The notes beneath the pieces were generated by a model. The model ran no database searches. It worked only from the letters and a program-made list of their open reading frames with translations, and was not told the origin of the DNA. Below are positions 1-11,786 of a stretch of 64,000 nt of DNA, in pieces. The DNA comes from Triplophysa rosa (Eukaryota > Chordata > Actinopteri > Cypriniformes > Nemacheilidae): the NCBI RefSeq assembly GCF_024868665.1, contig NC_079914.1, positions 1,336,980-1,400,979 of the forward strand, read 5' to 3'. The position numbers were made by a program, and so were the translations under genes. How positions within the stretch are numbered: the stretch's first letter is position 1; every line of letters begins with the position of its first letter.

Positions 1-1657
1 TGTTGCATACCGTTCAGCACTCGCTTTTACAACCTCTGCCACTTGTTAACTTGCCTTCAACAAAGAGGGAAAATGTGTGAGCTCTCTCTTTTGTAGATGT
101 GTCTTGAACAGCTTGAGTTTGTTGATAAATGTGAAAACACTTTGCACCAAGTCAGGCAGCAACTTTAACCTCCCTTGCAGATCCACATTTAGTCCATTCA
201 AATAATGCAGCATGTCGACCAAAAATGCCAAATCTGATATCCACTGGGGGTCATGCAGCTCAGGATAGTCCTTCTCTTTCTCCGCAAGAAACACCTTCAC
301 TGGATTCAAAAGCTCAAAAAAGCGGGAAAGAACATTACCTCTTGAAAGCCATCTCGCAGTGCAGAAGCACATCAGATGGAAGATCTTCATCAAGATCAGC
401 AATGAGATTTCAGAACTGTCTGTGATTGAGAGCATGCGTGCGTATAAAATTGACAATTTCCAGCACAGGTTTCGTTACGTGGTCTAAGTTTAGTTTTTTA
501 GACACCAAGTGTTCTTGGTGAATAATACAGTGAAACTTCCAAAAATCTGGAAAACGTTCATCAGCTTTACACAACCCTACAAGGCCATTCTTAGATCCGA
601 CCATAGATGGCGCTCCATCCGTGGCAATTGCGGTTAGTTTTGATAACGGTAGATTGGCTTTCTCAACAGCTGTCATCAGTGTCTCTTTCAGGTCGATGCC
701 ACGAGTCCTGTCTGTCAGTGGCATAATGTCAAGCAGCTCTTCTTTAATCGTGCAGTCTTCTGACACAGAACGAACAAATATTGCCATCTGTGGCTTATCC
801 TGAACATCGCAGGATTCATCAACAGCAATGCTGAAATACATGCACTTCTGAAGATCGGAATATACATTCGTTTCAACAGCGTTATTAATGTCCGATATTC
901 TTTGTTCAACAGTGTGTCGTGACAATTGAAGGTCCGCTACGGAATGTTTCAAATGTTCGTTTTCGGGACAAAAAACATCAATAACATCATTGAGGCACTT
1001 TTTAATGAAGTCCCCTTCACTGTACGGCTTTTTAGCTCGCGCAATATTCCATGCCAGCTGATATGATGCTAATGTGACCGTCTCTGAATGTTTGGTAAAT
1101 TTCCGAAAGAGCTGAGTTTGCTTCTCTGACTGACGTTTCAACGTTTTTACCTTGTGCTTTCGAAGTTCACTGCCTTTGGGAAATTCCCGGCCGTCGGTAG
1201 GATGGAGTGTGGAGAAATGGCGCTCAAGATTTGAAGCCTTAAAATGCGACAGTGAAGTCTGACATATCAAGCAGAATGAATTTCCGTTTCTTTCAACAAA
1301 AAAATATAAATCCTCCCATTCAGATTGAAATGTTCTGTGCTCATCTACATATTTGCGTTTAGCTGTACGCTTCCCTAACTCCGCCATGATGATTGCCAAT
1401 TACAGTACGAACTAGACGAGGCTAGCCGCTAGTAGTGCATGACGTTCAGTACAAAAATAATTATTTAAAAAAGATAATTTCATTTTTTTATTTCAAAATT
1501 AATTTGTATACATTTCTGTTTAGTTTAGTTCGGTTTAATATTATTTTAAAACAAATAATGCGATTAAGAAGCAACTTGTGGATAGATGATTTAAGAGCCG
1601 CAAAGAGGCAGTCAAAGAGCCGCATGTGGCTCGAGAGCCGCGGGTTCGCCACCCCTG
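1..1657 (-). mobile_element. hAT DNA transposon (ZBED/Charlie-like), 5' part; continues off the window
   Basis: The right end at 1641-1657 reads, on the minus strand, CAGGGGTGGCGAACCCG, the terminal sequence typical of Charlie/ZBED-type hAT elements. It is followed at once by CTCTAGAA (1658-1665), the expected 8-bp target duplication. The interior holds a BED-finger transposase on the minus strand. The other end lies left of position 1, so total length and the second duplication are not visible. The element sits inside the 3' LTR of the BEL/Pao element. Confidence 0.85.
46..1399 (-). pseudogene. hAT transposase with N-terminal BED zinc finger, broken
   Basis: DNA transposase of the hAT superfamily, close to the ZBED5/GTF2IRD2-type vertebrate proteins. 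From the start at 1399 about 329 residues are open. A BED-type finger lies near residues 43-66 (CLIC ... H ... H, with NLERHFSTLH). The body resembles the RNase H-like transposase core, with VDESCDV and ATDGAPSM motifs and FHCIIHQE near the end. The frame stops at a TGA (410-412), but homologous sequence continues and then shifts frame around 340-350 into a second open stretch carrying the conserved ARWLSRGNVLSRFFEL motif. One stop and at least one frameshift therefore inactivate it. The C-terminal dimerisation region would lie off the window. Confidence 0.8.
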
Positions 1658-1665
1658 CTCTAGAA
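1658..1665. repeat. 8-bp target-site duplication of the hAT element
   Basis: CTCTAGAA directly abuts the hAT terminus. The same octamer is present uninterrupted at 16739-16746 in the other LTR of the BEL element, which acts as the empty site. Confidence 0.85.
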
Positions 1666-1763
1666 CATGCGCACATCCGTGAGATTAGATCGCAACTTCA
1701 AAATAAAAGTCTAGGGCGAAATAAAGGCAAAATAATACAATTTTAATTTCTAAGAGCAGCACA
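1658..1763 (-). repeat. 3' LTR of the BEL/Pao element, first ~100 bp
   Basis: Aligns without gaps to 16747-16844. On the minus strand it begins TGTGCTGCTCTTAGA next to a polypurine tract. The rest of this LTR is displaced beyond the left edge by the hAT insertion. Confidence 0.8.
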
Positions 1764-1772
1764 CTCCCCCGC
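1764..1772 (-). promoter_or_regulatory. Polypurine tract of the BEL/Pao element
   Basis: Minus-strand GCGGGGGAG immediately precedes the LTR start TGTG, the arrangement expected for the plus-strand primer of an LTR retrotransposon. It fixes the LTR boundary. Confidence 0.75.
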
Positions 1773-1794
1773 ATGGTATAATGAAATTATGCCA

Positions 1795-2870
1795 CTATCT
1801 ATTTACATTTAACTTTTGTCTTGCATCTAGTCTTTCAAAAATGTCTCTACGATTCCTGAGAAAATTAGCTATTTCTGAGATTGGTCTCAGAAAGAATTTA
1901 GTGGTTCCTTGGTCAACAATTTTCACTTCTACTTTACGAACCATTTTATCTGCACTTGGAAAGGTTTTTACGACAAGTCCAACTGGCCATTTGTTCCTTG
2001 GTGCTTGACTTTCTTTCAAAAGCACAGCATCACCAATTTTTACATTTGGTTTCTCATCAAACCACTTTTTTCGATTCTGCAGTGTTGACAAATAGTCCCT
2101 TCGCCACCTTTTCCAGAATGTATTTGCGAGACACTGCACTTGTTTCCATTGTTTTGTATGGAGATCATTTGTATCAAAATCTCCTTCTGGAGCTGAAACT
2201 GCATTTCGTTTCTGTCAACAACAATGCTGGAGTGAGTATCACAGGTGCATCTGGGTCCGTCGACACCGGTATCAAAGGTTAACTTCGGCTATTAGAGTTG
2301 ACAAAACTTCATGTGTGAGGCGTGTGGGCTTTTGAATTAGCATACCATACAGAATTCATCTAGCAACTCCAATGAGTCTCTCCCAAGATCCCCCCATATG
2401 TGAAGCATGGGGTGGATTGAATATCCATGTATCCATTCGTACCTCTATCAGATTGAAGTATTTTTGCTGGGCCACGGATGGAAAAGAATCGTCATAATGC
2501 ATTGATGAAACTCGACGTAGACATAGATTCAATCAGCTCGAAATGCACTGCTCTGACGGACAGGCACACAAAAATCACTGCCCAGCGCTTTGAATCTGCA
2601 CTGCAACCTCTTGAACGACATGTACCTTCACTCCATGGGCCAAACACATCAATGCCCACGTTAGTAAAGGGTGGTACAGTAGATAGTCTATCTGCAGGCA
2701 AACTTGACATCTGCTGAGTCTGCAATCTTCCTCTTAACTTGCGGCAGATAACACAGTTGTGAATGATGCTGGAAACGAGACGTTTGCTCCCTATTGTCCA
2801 AAATCCAGCAGCTCTGATTGCTCCATCAGTAAAATGGCATCCCTGGTGCGCTACTTGGTTGTGATTCATG
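1795..2870 (-). pseudogene. BEL/Pao integrase core and DUF5641-type C-terminal domain
   Basis: Two minus-strand open pieces belong to one integrase. The upstream piece (2870 to 2492) has the zinc-binding H2C2 end (HQGCHF ... CVICRKLRG) and the start of the DDE core (GIDVFGPW, then VRAVHFELIE). The downstream piece (2139 to 1795) is the basic domain that ends Pao polyproteins (FWKRWRRDYLSTLQ, VLLKE, PRNKWPVG). The part between them, where the remaining catalytic residues should lie, is not open, so this is a pseudogene. Upstream the coding sequence is cut: the preceding residues resume only at 8565. Confidence 0.8.
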
Positions 2871-5604
2871 TTTCTCAAAACTCAGAACTCAAGGTCGAAC
2901 CAGCCAACGACCCAGACGTTTCCTGCCCTTACATGCCAAAGGCACATCACCAAGTGGCACGATGATAGCAGGCACCATAAAGGAACTAGGCGCAGTTATC
3001 TCAGACATCAGCTTTGCACTATTCCCACGCTCTCCACAACAACACCAGCATCAGACATTTCCTCTTCTGTCAAGTGCACGCAGTTTCCATTGGACTCATG
3101 CCTGTCAACCATCGCCATGGCCTAGGACACCCGTGTTTTGAACTTGAAATGGAATAACCAATGCTGTAACTGCTACTTCCTGGTTCTCGTGAATCTCACA
3201 GCCCCAAGGGGGGCCCTGTCAAGTGCGAGAACTTTCTACTAGACTAGAACAGCCCAGAGCTTTGCACTCTGGTGAATAAATGAGACTCTAGCACCTGCAT
3301 TCACCAAAAGGGGTCATTGTTCAGCTCAACACACAGTGGGACCAAGCCCTCAACCACACATACTCAGTGGAATACGTGGAGCATGGCCCACTCTGGAAGC
3401 CCCACCCCCTTTTTACTGAATAAGTCATCTTTTGCAGTGACATACTGTACAAGTGAGTACAGTTACCAAAGACTTTGAACAATGCCTTCATGAAGAGCAT
3501 GACAGCGGATTACCACCCTAAGGAGATGGACAACGCCCTGCACCTGCCATCAACTGCAAGTGCTAGAGCTGCTCTTCACAAAAGACAATGATGCAGAACT
3601 AATGTCAACTAGGTGGCCCCACTCACAGAACCACATGACATTACATCCCAAGCTAGCTGCATCCTGGGCTACAGAGAACACCACCTACAAGGTTTGTGAA
3701 CTGTTAAAAAGAACTGCCCAATCATGTAAATGAGCACTCAAGACGGTGCCATGTACACACCCAAATGGCACCTGCGCTTCACCACATGCCTGATCTACCC
3801 TTGCTGAATGGAGTTCCATCTGAAAGCTGGACTTGCCAAACACTGCCTTAACACTGGTCTACACCGACAACGTGACCAGAATGAAAGGGGGGTAGCCGAG
3901 CACCAGCTGAACACGGCTCTTACCTCAGCCTGAGCACCCAGATGACAAGAGCTGCTCCGTGCTTCACAAGCTATCCAGCGATGTTCCATTCACATCAGAA
4001 CACAGAAGGTAACCATAGAGACCTGCCACCAACCTGTGATGTTTCTAATAGTCAACGCCTCCTCACCACAGATCCCATGCACACAAAGCCACATGGTCGA
4101 CAACATAACGGTGAGGCACTGCACACCCAGAGCAGGTGTTTTGTGGAAAATGACAAGCGTGTCCCACTGCAACACTTCAAGCTGGGGCCCCAAACATCAC
4201 AGCACAAGTGACAGCTATCCGGATTAATCCTTCAAATCGCAACAGCTCACAAAAAAAAACTCCATCAGACAATTTCTTACCTGCATAGACTCAACGTAGG
4301 CTAAGCTAAGTTTCACACGCTATCACTTGGCAAGAAACATAGCGAATCATAAGCCAGTTGAGCATTAACACCTGTTCCAGACACCTAGTGTCATCACAAA
4401 GGAACACGATATGCTCCTCTGCGGGAAAAGGTGAAAGAACATTCAAAGTAAACCTGTGAAAACTGAGGCATTTTGCGGAAACCGGTGGTCACCAAAAACC
4501 CACCCGCCCATCCCAAGCATCGCTTCTAAGCCACAGCTACCACCTCACGCCGCCCGCATCACACCCACCCACACTGGCTCTGCCTAAAATACAGCTTCGC
4601 TTAAGCAACCACCAATGCTCACAAGCGATGCTAAACACCTTCCTTTCACGATGTCCAACCTTGCTGCGTCTAATAAGCAAAATCCTCTAGTCTGTTCCTG
4701 TAACAACACAGCGCCACGGCGTGCAACTTTCCAGGAACAAAGGGGGGTCATGCTGATGTATGCCTACGACGCACCATGGGCCAGACACCAAAGCCACTAA
4801 CACACAAAGAAGTGGCGCACTGCCCTGGCATGCAGCGACAGAGCACATCAGTAGATGTTGAGTTGATTCTAGCTCCAACCAGCAAACTTCACACCCTCAC
4901 TATGACGCAAAACAGCCACCTACCCAGGGTAGAACATCAAGAAAGATTGTGTGTGACCTATGCCCAGGTCAACAAAAGGCAACTATGACTTTTTACAATC
5001 ACACGCAAGTTCACCAAGCGGGTAGAGTACCACCCAGCATCCCACGAGACAGACCACTGCATCACAGCACACCTCCACATGTTCTCCAGGTTCAGACGGC
5101 TACTGATAACCAGCTCAGACAGAAACGCCCACACCAGGACCGACATCAGTCACAGAGGGTTTGGAAACCAACAAGCATACAAGCCAACTCCATTCTCTGA
5201 AACAGTCTCAGCCGGCCAAGTGTAAGGAACCAACTGAACAACAAGCAGTACGCTGGAGAAGTATGTGTCTGTTAACATGTAAACTGGGACGGGAACAGCC
5301 CCCTTGTGTCCACCACCATCAAAGGGACCTCAAACCAACCGACGTGTGTGTCTCTTTTTGATCTGATGGCCTAAGCTCAGACAATACCACCACAACATCC
5401 AAAGTGCCAGCCAAGAGACTTCAACCTTGTCACACCCTACACCGCTCACCAGTACTTCAATGAAAGACACTGGAGCATGACACCTGCTTTTGCTCTGTAA
5501 TCACTGCAGAAAACGTGAACGCCAGAGAGCATGCTGCACCCGGCAAGATTCACAAGAGGAATGTGATGTGGATGACAAGATTTCATGTCATAACAACTAC
5601 GTGA

Positions 5605-6063
5605 GACAACCTCCCATCTGTTGTCCAAGAAACTTCTGCCAACTTAGGGCCAACCAACCCCCTTCAAGCCCATCTTGCATACTCTCTGGGTAGTGTGATC
5701 CCTCTGCACATAGCCCCCGAGCAAGGCGAGATGGCATTTCTACTGAACCTACCTATTATCGAGGCCTTACAGACTCTGGATCAGATGTCTGCTCTCGCCA
5801 ACTCCCCTGTGGTCCGGTCCTGGACCGCCGCGGACACTGCACTGTGCCTAACCACCACATTAGGGTATGCCCTTATTCTTGGCTTGTCCTTCGGCCTTTA
5901 CAGAAGGGTCAACGGAATGCAGGAGTCAGTGAACAAGTGTACGGCGGCGTTTCCTCGGGCATTCAAACGGAGTCGCGAGAAGAGAGGCACGCAAGCTGAG
6001 CCCGAACCTAACCTCCTCGAGATTGACCTACTGCCAGTGCGCCACAGCACTGAGGATCAGTAA
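5605..6063 (+). pseudogene. ERV env-like protein, C-terminal part with membrane anchor
   Basis: Open from just after a TGA at 5602-5604 to a stop at 6061-6063; the first Met is at 5695. The segment has a hydrophobic stretch (LCLTTTLGYALILGLSFGLY) followed by a basic, then acidic tail (FKRSREKRG), the layout of a retroviral transmembrane subunit with a cytoplasmic tail. It ends about 75 bp before the polypurine tract, where env normally ends. Upstream sequence in the same and neighbouring frames is protein-like but broken by stops and at least one frameshift near 5490. The retroviral genus cannot be judged from this fragment. Confidence 0.5.
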
Positions 6064-6138
6064 GACCCACCTGTCACCTCGACCATTACGATCCAGACAA
6101 CCATCGGCCGTCTAAGCTTCTAAAAACCCCGTCGTCCG

Positions 6139-6150
6139 AAAGGGGGGATA
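6139..6150 (+). promoter_or_regulatory. ERV polypurine tract
   Basis: AAAGGGGGGATA directly precedes the LTR start TGTAGGG at 6151. Confidence 0.7.
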
Positions 6151-7350
6151 TGTAGGGTATGGTCGGATCAAAGTTGACCATCTGTGATCGTAAAACACAG
6201 TAACCTCTCAGCAGGATTACGACCAGGCACCAACAAGTCTGGCCAAATGTCCTATTCTCAACACCTTCATCTAAACCAGGACAGATTTGGATACTCTCTC
6301 CTAGACTACAAAGGAGGTTCTTGGGGGAGGACATGACTGTTCACCAAAGTGAGAAAAGCCATGTGGCCCCCAGGGACTGAGAGCCTCAAATTCTTCCAAA
6401 AAAAGTCTCTTTCTCTTTCCTTAGCCACAAGAGACTGGTTTAAAGTGTATACACATGAATCTCCACATTGTATGCTTGTCTCTATGTTATTCTCCTTCAC
6501 CTATAACCTCAAAGGCATATGTGCTTAGTGGTATTCTGTGTATATTTACATTCTTGTCCAAACTACAGGTCAATGTAATCGTAACCCCTTCATATTTCAT
6601 ATCTACGTGTTTCCCTTTTCATGTCTTAGATTATGGTGTATAGCACAGTAATGTATTTTATACCAAACTCATTTTATTCTATTCTAAGTCTATTCCTGCT
6701 CCAAACTACCAGGCGATCATAAATGCAAATGAGTGAGTGTGCCGGACAAAGAAACATGTTTTCGCGCCCAAAACTATCTCATCACATTGGATCGCCCACC
6801 TTGGAGGGGCGTCGTGACGCCCTCTGTGTTAAAACATCTGAACACGCAGGAAAGCTTGCTATTTTGTGTATGTTCGTTCGCTTGTTTGCGTTCGCGCTCG
6901 TGCGCATTCGCTCGCTGGGTCTGTCAACCTCTTCAGACCTGCCTCTCCTCGGAGACAGCTTCTAACGGCAGTTTTGCTTCAGCTAAATCAACGGACTCAC
7001 GGCCTGCTCTGAACACATCAGGACCCTTTGATATGCGCACCAGCACGTGTCCCAAGAAACAAAGAAGCCAATGCAAGTATCTGAACTATTGCTAACCAGT
7101 TGCGTATAAGCTTTGCCCCTTTTAAATAAGGAGATTTGTCCTTGATGGTTCGTGCAGATGTGAATAGCTGATTTAATAATGCCATTTTCTTTGCTTTATC
7201 TATTTCTTTCATTCTCTACTGTTTTATGTTTTTATGTTTGTTTGTTAATGTTTGGTCTTTGTTAGTAGTTGGTTTTAGTTCCCCCGTAGTGTAGATAAAT
7301 AAACCGCATGTGTATCCACGCTCGAATTGTTTCTGTGTTTACTTATCACA
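6151..7350 (+). repeat. ERV 3' LTR (~1.2 kb)
   Basis: Begins TGTAGGGTATGG after the polypurine tract and ends ...TTATCACA, giving TG...CA ends. AATAAA lies at 7298-7303, about 50 bp before the end, as expected for the R-U5 side. A pyrimidine-rich GC-rich stretch around 6870-6970 is reminiscent of an LTR promoter/R region. A related solo LTR appears at about 33866-35085. Confidence 0.65.
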
Positions 7351-7622
7351 TATCAAGGTCACTTAAACTGCTTGATTTCATTAAGATTTCTGAAGTGGTA
7401 CTGTACTAAAGTAAGAATATTGTTTTTCCAAGGCCAGGAAAGTAATATGTCTTCGAGTTGATATACGATCTGCTGATCACTCGCGGGACGAGTGTATTTA
7501 GTTTGTCGCTGTTATTAGCTCTGCTGCATCAGGTAAAGTGTATAAAATAATGAATGGTTAATCACAATTAATTATACGTATGTTACTGTGGTTAAACTCA
7601 TAGTTTCCCCGAAATACACAAC
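7351..7622. other. Unassigned 272-bp segment between ERV LTR and LINE tail
   Basis: No open frame and no recognised repeat. It lies wholly within the interruption of the BEL integrase, so it arrived with one of the insertions or is a third, unrecognised one. Confidence 0.4.
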
Positions 7623-8564
7623 ACTAAAGACGCATCTTTTTAATCTTGCATACACTAGACTTCCATATTATAAATCTTCTGAGGGTTTAGGCTGCACTAG
7701 TTAGATCAACCGGAACCAACAACACAACTGATGTGCTTGTTGCATCAAAGAGTGCAGAACAGTACTCTACTCTCAGCCAGTCTTGTCTCATTGTTCCAAG
7801 GTTACCACAGCGAGCAGGATGCAGTTCATGGCCTGACCTGATGGTAGAGCGGAGACCTGACAAGAGCTGAGATGATAGAGCTGGATAAAGAAGGACGTGG
7901 TCACCTGACACGTCCTCACCACAAAATTTCAAATGCTATTAGATTATTAATGATAATCTTAAACTATAATTTACCTTATTAGTAAGTTTATTTATTTTAT
8001 TTAGCCTTGTGCAAGCTCTCTGGAGCTTGTGCAGAGGCAGCAGCTTTTGCCAGAGGGGAACTGGAATCCCCTGGTTGGGCCTGGGTTCTCCTGAGGTTTT
8101 TTTTCTCGATTAGAGTTTTGGGTTCCTCGCCACCGTTTGCATACTGTTTTGCGTCTGCCTGGCCGGGGGGCTGCTTTAGAATGTTAAAGTTTTACTTAAT
8201 TAATATTGCATATAGAAATTTATAGTCTGTTATATTTGACCTGTGCTTCTCTCTCCTTTATCTTAAATGTGTGCTCTCACTGTGCGTGTGTGTGTGTGAG
8301 TGAGTGTATTTGTGTGTGCGCGTACTTGTCTGTGTATGTGTGTGTGTGCGTGCGCGTCCGTGTGTGTGTCTGTGTGTTAGTACGTGTGCATATTGTGTGT
8401 GTGGAGTGTTTTGTATGTGGGTATGTCTGTCTTCTTTGTTTTCACCTTTTTCTTGTTTTTGCAGGTACAACTTTAATTGGTTTGCTTATAGCCAATATGT
8501 CTTATGTACAGCTGCTTTGTAACAATGAAAATTGTAAAAGCGCTATATAAATAAAGTTGAGTTG
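7623..8564 (+). mobile_element. 5'-truncated L2/CR1-type LINE (3' end only)
   Basis: From CTAAAGACGCATC (7623) to the tail ATAAAGTTGAGTTG this matches the last codons and 3' UTR of the LINE at 20044-23657, including the internal GT microsatellite. It carries the last few codons of the reverse transcriptase frame and no more. Its end abuts BEL sequence (GTGTCTTACC), so it forms the right side of the composite insertion in the BEL integrase. Confidence 0.8.
8283..8396 (+). repeat. Imperfect GT microsatellite inside the LINE 3' UTR
   Basis: Long run of TGTGTG with scattered C and A. The same position in the other two LINE copies (about 11995-12060 and 23372-23505) also carries the repeat at different lengths, so it is part of the element. 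Reading frames here are artefacts. Confidence 0.85.
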
Positions 8565-10593
8565 ATAGTGTCTTACCAGGAGGGTGGCAATATAATGTTT
8601 CTGCGGGATAATGATAGGATACTTTTCTCCTTGAGACAGGTCTGATGAAGATATGCGACCTCCAACTCTCAGCAAATCATCATCAATTACCGGATTACAT
8701 TTTTTGAGGAGGCTCCGTTTTTGAAGGACTACTCCAGTTTCCAGGCACTCAAACTCTTCACTAAATGTTTCGTGTTGCACACAGCGTATGATTGAATTCT
8801 TGGCTTGTGTCAACTCACTTGTGGTACAAGGTTTGTTGCAGTAATGCCAACCTTTGCAATGAGTCTCATCTGTTTTACCACAACAGGATCTGGCAATATG
8901 GATTAGTCGAGCTACTGATTTACAGAGAGTCTTCCAGTTAGAGAATCTCTCAAATCTATGAGAGCTTAGCTGAGCTGCAGAAATCTTTGTTGCTAGGACT
9001 GAAATTTCAGGTCGAATTTCAGCATCAGGTTCCACCAATTCAATTGTCTCAGTCAATTCTTGGGCATTGCTTTGGAGTAGGAATTGTGGTCCAGAAAACC
9101 AACATGTGTACTGCAAACATTCTGCCGATACAGCTCTGGTGGCAAGGTCCGCTGGGTTGTTGTTGGTATTCACATAACACCACTGGTCAGGATGTGTCGA
9201 CTTCCTTATCCAAGCTACTCTATTTGCCACATATACATAAAATCTCTTGGTGACATTATGGATATACCCTAAGACTATCCTGCTGTCCGAGAAGAACCTG
9301 ACTAAGTCTATTTCCTCATCAATCTCGGAACAGAAACATATAAGGTCTTTTAATCTGCAAATGTTCTAATGTCTTTAGAGAACATTTCCATTCATTCCAC
9401 TCTGCTTGTCTTTCAGTAGAAAGAGGTGTGTCCCAGTCACTTTTTTTTCAGATGACAGGTCTCTGATCAAGGCCTTTCCTTGTACTACAACCGGAGCCAT
9501 AAATCCTAGTGGGTCGTATAGGCTATTCACTGTGGATAAAAAACCCCTTTTCGTAAATGGCTTCTCTTCTTGATTCACTTGAAAGTTAAAACTATCAGTC
9601 TCCAGGTTCCAAGAGAGACCCCGGCTCTGTTGGACAGGCAAATCATCAACGCCTAGGTCTAAGTCCTTCAAGTCTTTGGCATGATCCTCTTTGGGAAATG
9701 CTTCCATAACGGTTTTGCTGTTGGATGTGATTTTGTGTCATCTAAGATTTGACTCTGCAAGCATCTTTTTTGTGTTTCTAAAGAGATCAATGGCTTCCTC
9801 AGGAGTGGAAACTGAAGTCAGTCTGTCATCAACGTAAAAATTTCTCACTACAAAGTGCTTCGCCTCAAAGCCATGATCGTTTTCTCCCTGCACAGCAGCG
9901 CATTGCATGCAGTAAATTGCCACAGCCGGTGAAGGACTGTTTCCAAATACATGGACTTTCATCCTGTACTCAGTTTTTGTCTAGATTGTTGTCTTCATAC
10001 CACAGAAACCGTAAGTAATCTCTGTGGTCTTCGCGTACATCAATACAATAAAACATCTGCTGCACATCCGCTGTCACTGCAATGCTCTCTTTGCAGAACC
10101 TCATGAGAACCCCAAGGAGTGTATTGTTTAAATCAGGCCCACTGAGTAATACCTTGTTAAGTTACGTGCCTTCAAATTCTGCACTCAAGTCAAACACAAG
10201 CCTGATTTGATCAGGTTTTTGGGGGTGGTACACACCAAACATGGGAAAATACCAACTCTCTTTCTTCATCTATGGGCGGAGCTTTTTCAATGTGGTCATT
10301 GTCGAAAAGTTTTTGCATTAATTCAATGAACTGACCTTTCATCTCAGGTTTTTTCTCTAGAGTTCTGCGCAGTGATGTGAGGCATTTCATAGCCTGATCT
10401 CTGTTATTTGGCAATCGAGCCCTTGGAGAGCTAAAGGGTAATGGTGCGACCCAGCTATTTGCAGAATCTTGGCAGACATCACGGTCCATGATTTCCAGAA
10501 AAGCTTTGTCCTCCGAAGAAAGCCCAGGTTTGTCGTCATCTTGCGTTGTTTGGAAAACTGACCAGCAGTTCCATTTCTGTCTGTCTCTCGACA
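8565..10593 (-). pseudogene. BEL/Pao pol: reverse transcriptase, RNase H and start of integrase
   Basis: Several minus-strand open pieces in register with one Pao pol. The N-terminal RT piece (10630 down to 10211) has VFQTTQDDD and RLPNNRDQA. The RT palm piece (9962 down to 9738) keeps the catalytic YVDD, near 9826-9837. The next piece (9707 down to 9375) has YDPLGFMAPV and the RT thumb. The last (9230 down to 8565) covers the RNase H tail (NPADLATRAV) and the integrase N-terminus, ending at RHY where the ERV/LINE block interrupts it. Stops and frameshifts separate the pieces. Confidence 0.8.
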
Positions 10594-10860
10594 GAACACC
10601 AAAGCAACACTCCATGTTACCAGATAACAATGGGAAATACAGTGTGAGGAAAACGTCTTGGATACGGATGTAACCTCTGTTCCCTGATGGAGGGAACGAG
10701 ACGTTGTGTCAAACCGACAGATGGGGTTTGACTTGAGAACCTATCATCTTCTGACTAGTTTTGAAAAGGCCAATGAAATTGGCGAATGTAATTTGCATAC
10801 CGGACTCCGCCCCGGATATCTGGGTATAAAAGGAAGACGGCGTGCTGCATTCATTCACCT
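10594..10860 (+). repeat. DIRS copy 1 left inverted terminal repeat (extended)
   Basis: Inverted match to 13596-13861. The part from 10650 (AAAACGTCTTGG) onward is the family terminus also seen at 35493. The outer 56 bp (10594-10649) is absent from copy 2. Confidence 0.8.
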
Positions 10861-10889
10861 CTTGTTCTTCGGAGCCTTCGCATCTGATG

Positions 10890-11786
10890 ACAAGACTCAC
10901 TCAAATTGCTGGACCCTTACGACGTGGTGCAGCGGATTGTCCCTCGGCAGTGACTTCCCCTGGGCATTTCGGCAGTTCCAGAGGTGTTTATTTTCTAAAA
11001 GAGCAAATTTCTACAACGTGGCATGTCCGGCTGTACTCATGGGTGCCACACTCTCATAGAGGATGGGGATGGACACGATGTCTGCCTCAAGTGCTTCGGC
11101 ACGCTGAGGCAACGTTTGTGGATACATCCTGCCCGCACTGTGGGTGGATGACAATCCAGATGTTGCGGTCATGGGTGGCTGTGTTCTTATGGACCCAGCC
11201 ACCACCTCGTCTGCTTCCCGTCCCGTGATAGCAGTGGCTTCGGCCCTGCCCTCCGCCACGGCGAGCAGCGAGGGTGATATGGGGGTTATCATGAGCGCTA
11301 ATCCATCAGCCACAGGCTCGCGGACCGTTCGCGCCCCGTCTCGCTCGTCTAACCATTTCCCAAGAGACGGTTCTGTCTTGTTCCTCAGCCACGTATTCGG
11401 AAACGGTGTGTGATGAATATGAGAGGTCGAAGGCAGCATCGGAGGGTGACCACTGACGTCCGACCCCGTCGATTCCTGGAGCTCCCTCCCTCGGGAGGTC
11501 GAACCCAGGAAGAGGCGGCCGTCGAGATCTCAGCCATGCTTTCCCGGGCCACCGCGGGCATTGGGCGGCAGTGCACCGCACCGCCTTCCCCAGCGCTTGC
11601 GGGTGGAAATTTGGTGTCTCGACCTGGAGAGGTCGACTCTGCCTCCCGCCCGAGGCAGGGAAGCTTTCGGCATCTCTGGTGTTGAGGGCTTACACTGCCA
11701 CGGGCCAAGCTGCCTCCGCTGTGCAGATGTGTGCCGCTGAGGAAGTTCGCTTTCTCGACGCGCCAACTCGCAAGGGGGGGCTGTTT
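10890..11786 (+). pseudogene. DIRS gag, N-terminal part (copy 1)
   Basis: Plus-strand sequence homologous to the gag start of copy 2, including a GDGHDVCLKC-type Cys/His motif near 11065-11095 and a Ser/acidic stretch further on. Frames shift several times, and the region is interrupted by a LINE fragment at 11796. It is expected to encode the nucleocapsid-like protein of a DIRS element. No intact product remains. Confidence 0.55.

Larger units (their letters stand above)
2871..7350 (+). mobile_element. Endogenous retrovirus remnant: degraded env region plus 3' LTR, no 5' half
   Basis: A 4.5-kb block interrupts the BEL integrase. Its right part is a clear retroviral 3' end: an env-like transmembrane tail, a polypurine tract and a ~1.2-kb LTR. 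The left part (2871-5600) is rich in A and C on the plus strand and has only short open pieces, consistent with a decayed env and upstream sequence. I see no 5' LTR, gag or pol, so the copy is 5'-truncated or recombined. The left boundary is set only by where BEL homology stops. Confidence 0.6.

Noticed and set aside
4687..5361. Several 60-80 codon frames on both strands in the ERV remnant
   Set aside because: No family motif, mutually overlapping, and the region is a decayed retroviral stretch with biased A/C composition.
8206..8550. Open frames rich in CVCVCV or THTHTH in the LINE 3' UTR copies
   Set aside because: They translate GT/CA microsatellites; the same artefact recurs at 11839-12131 and 23352-23656.
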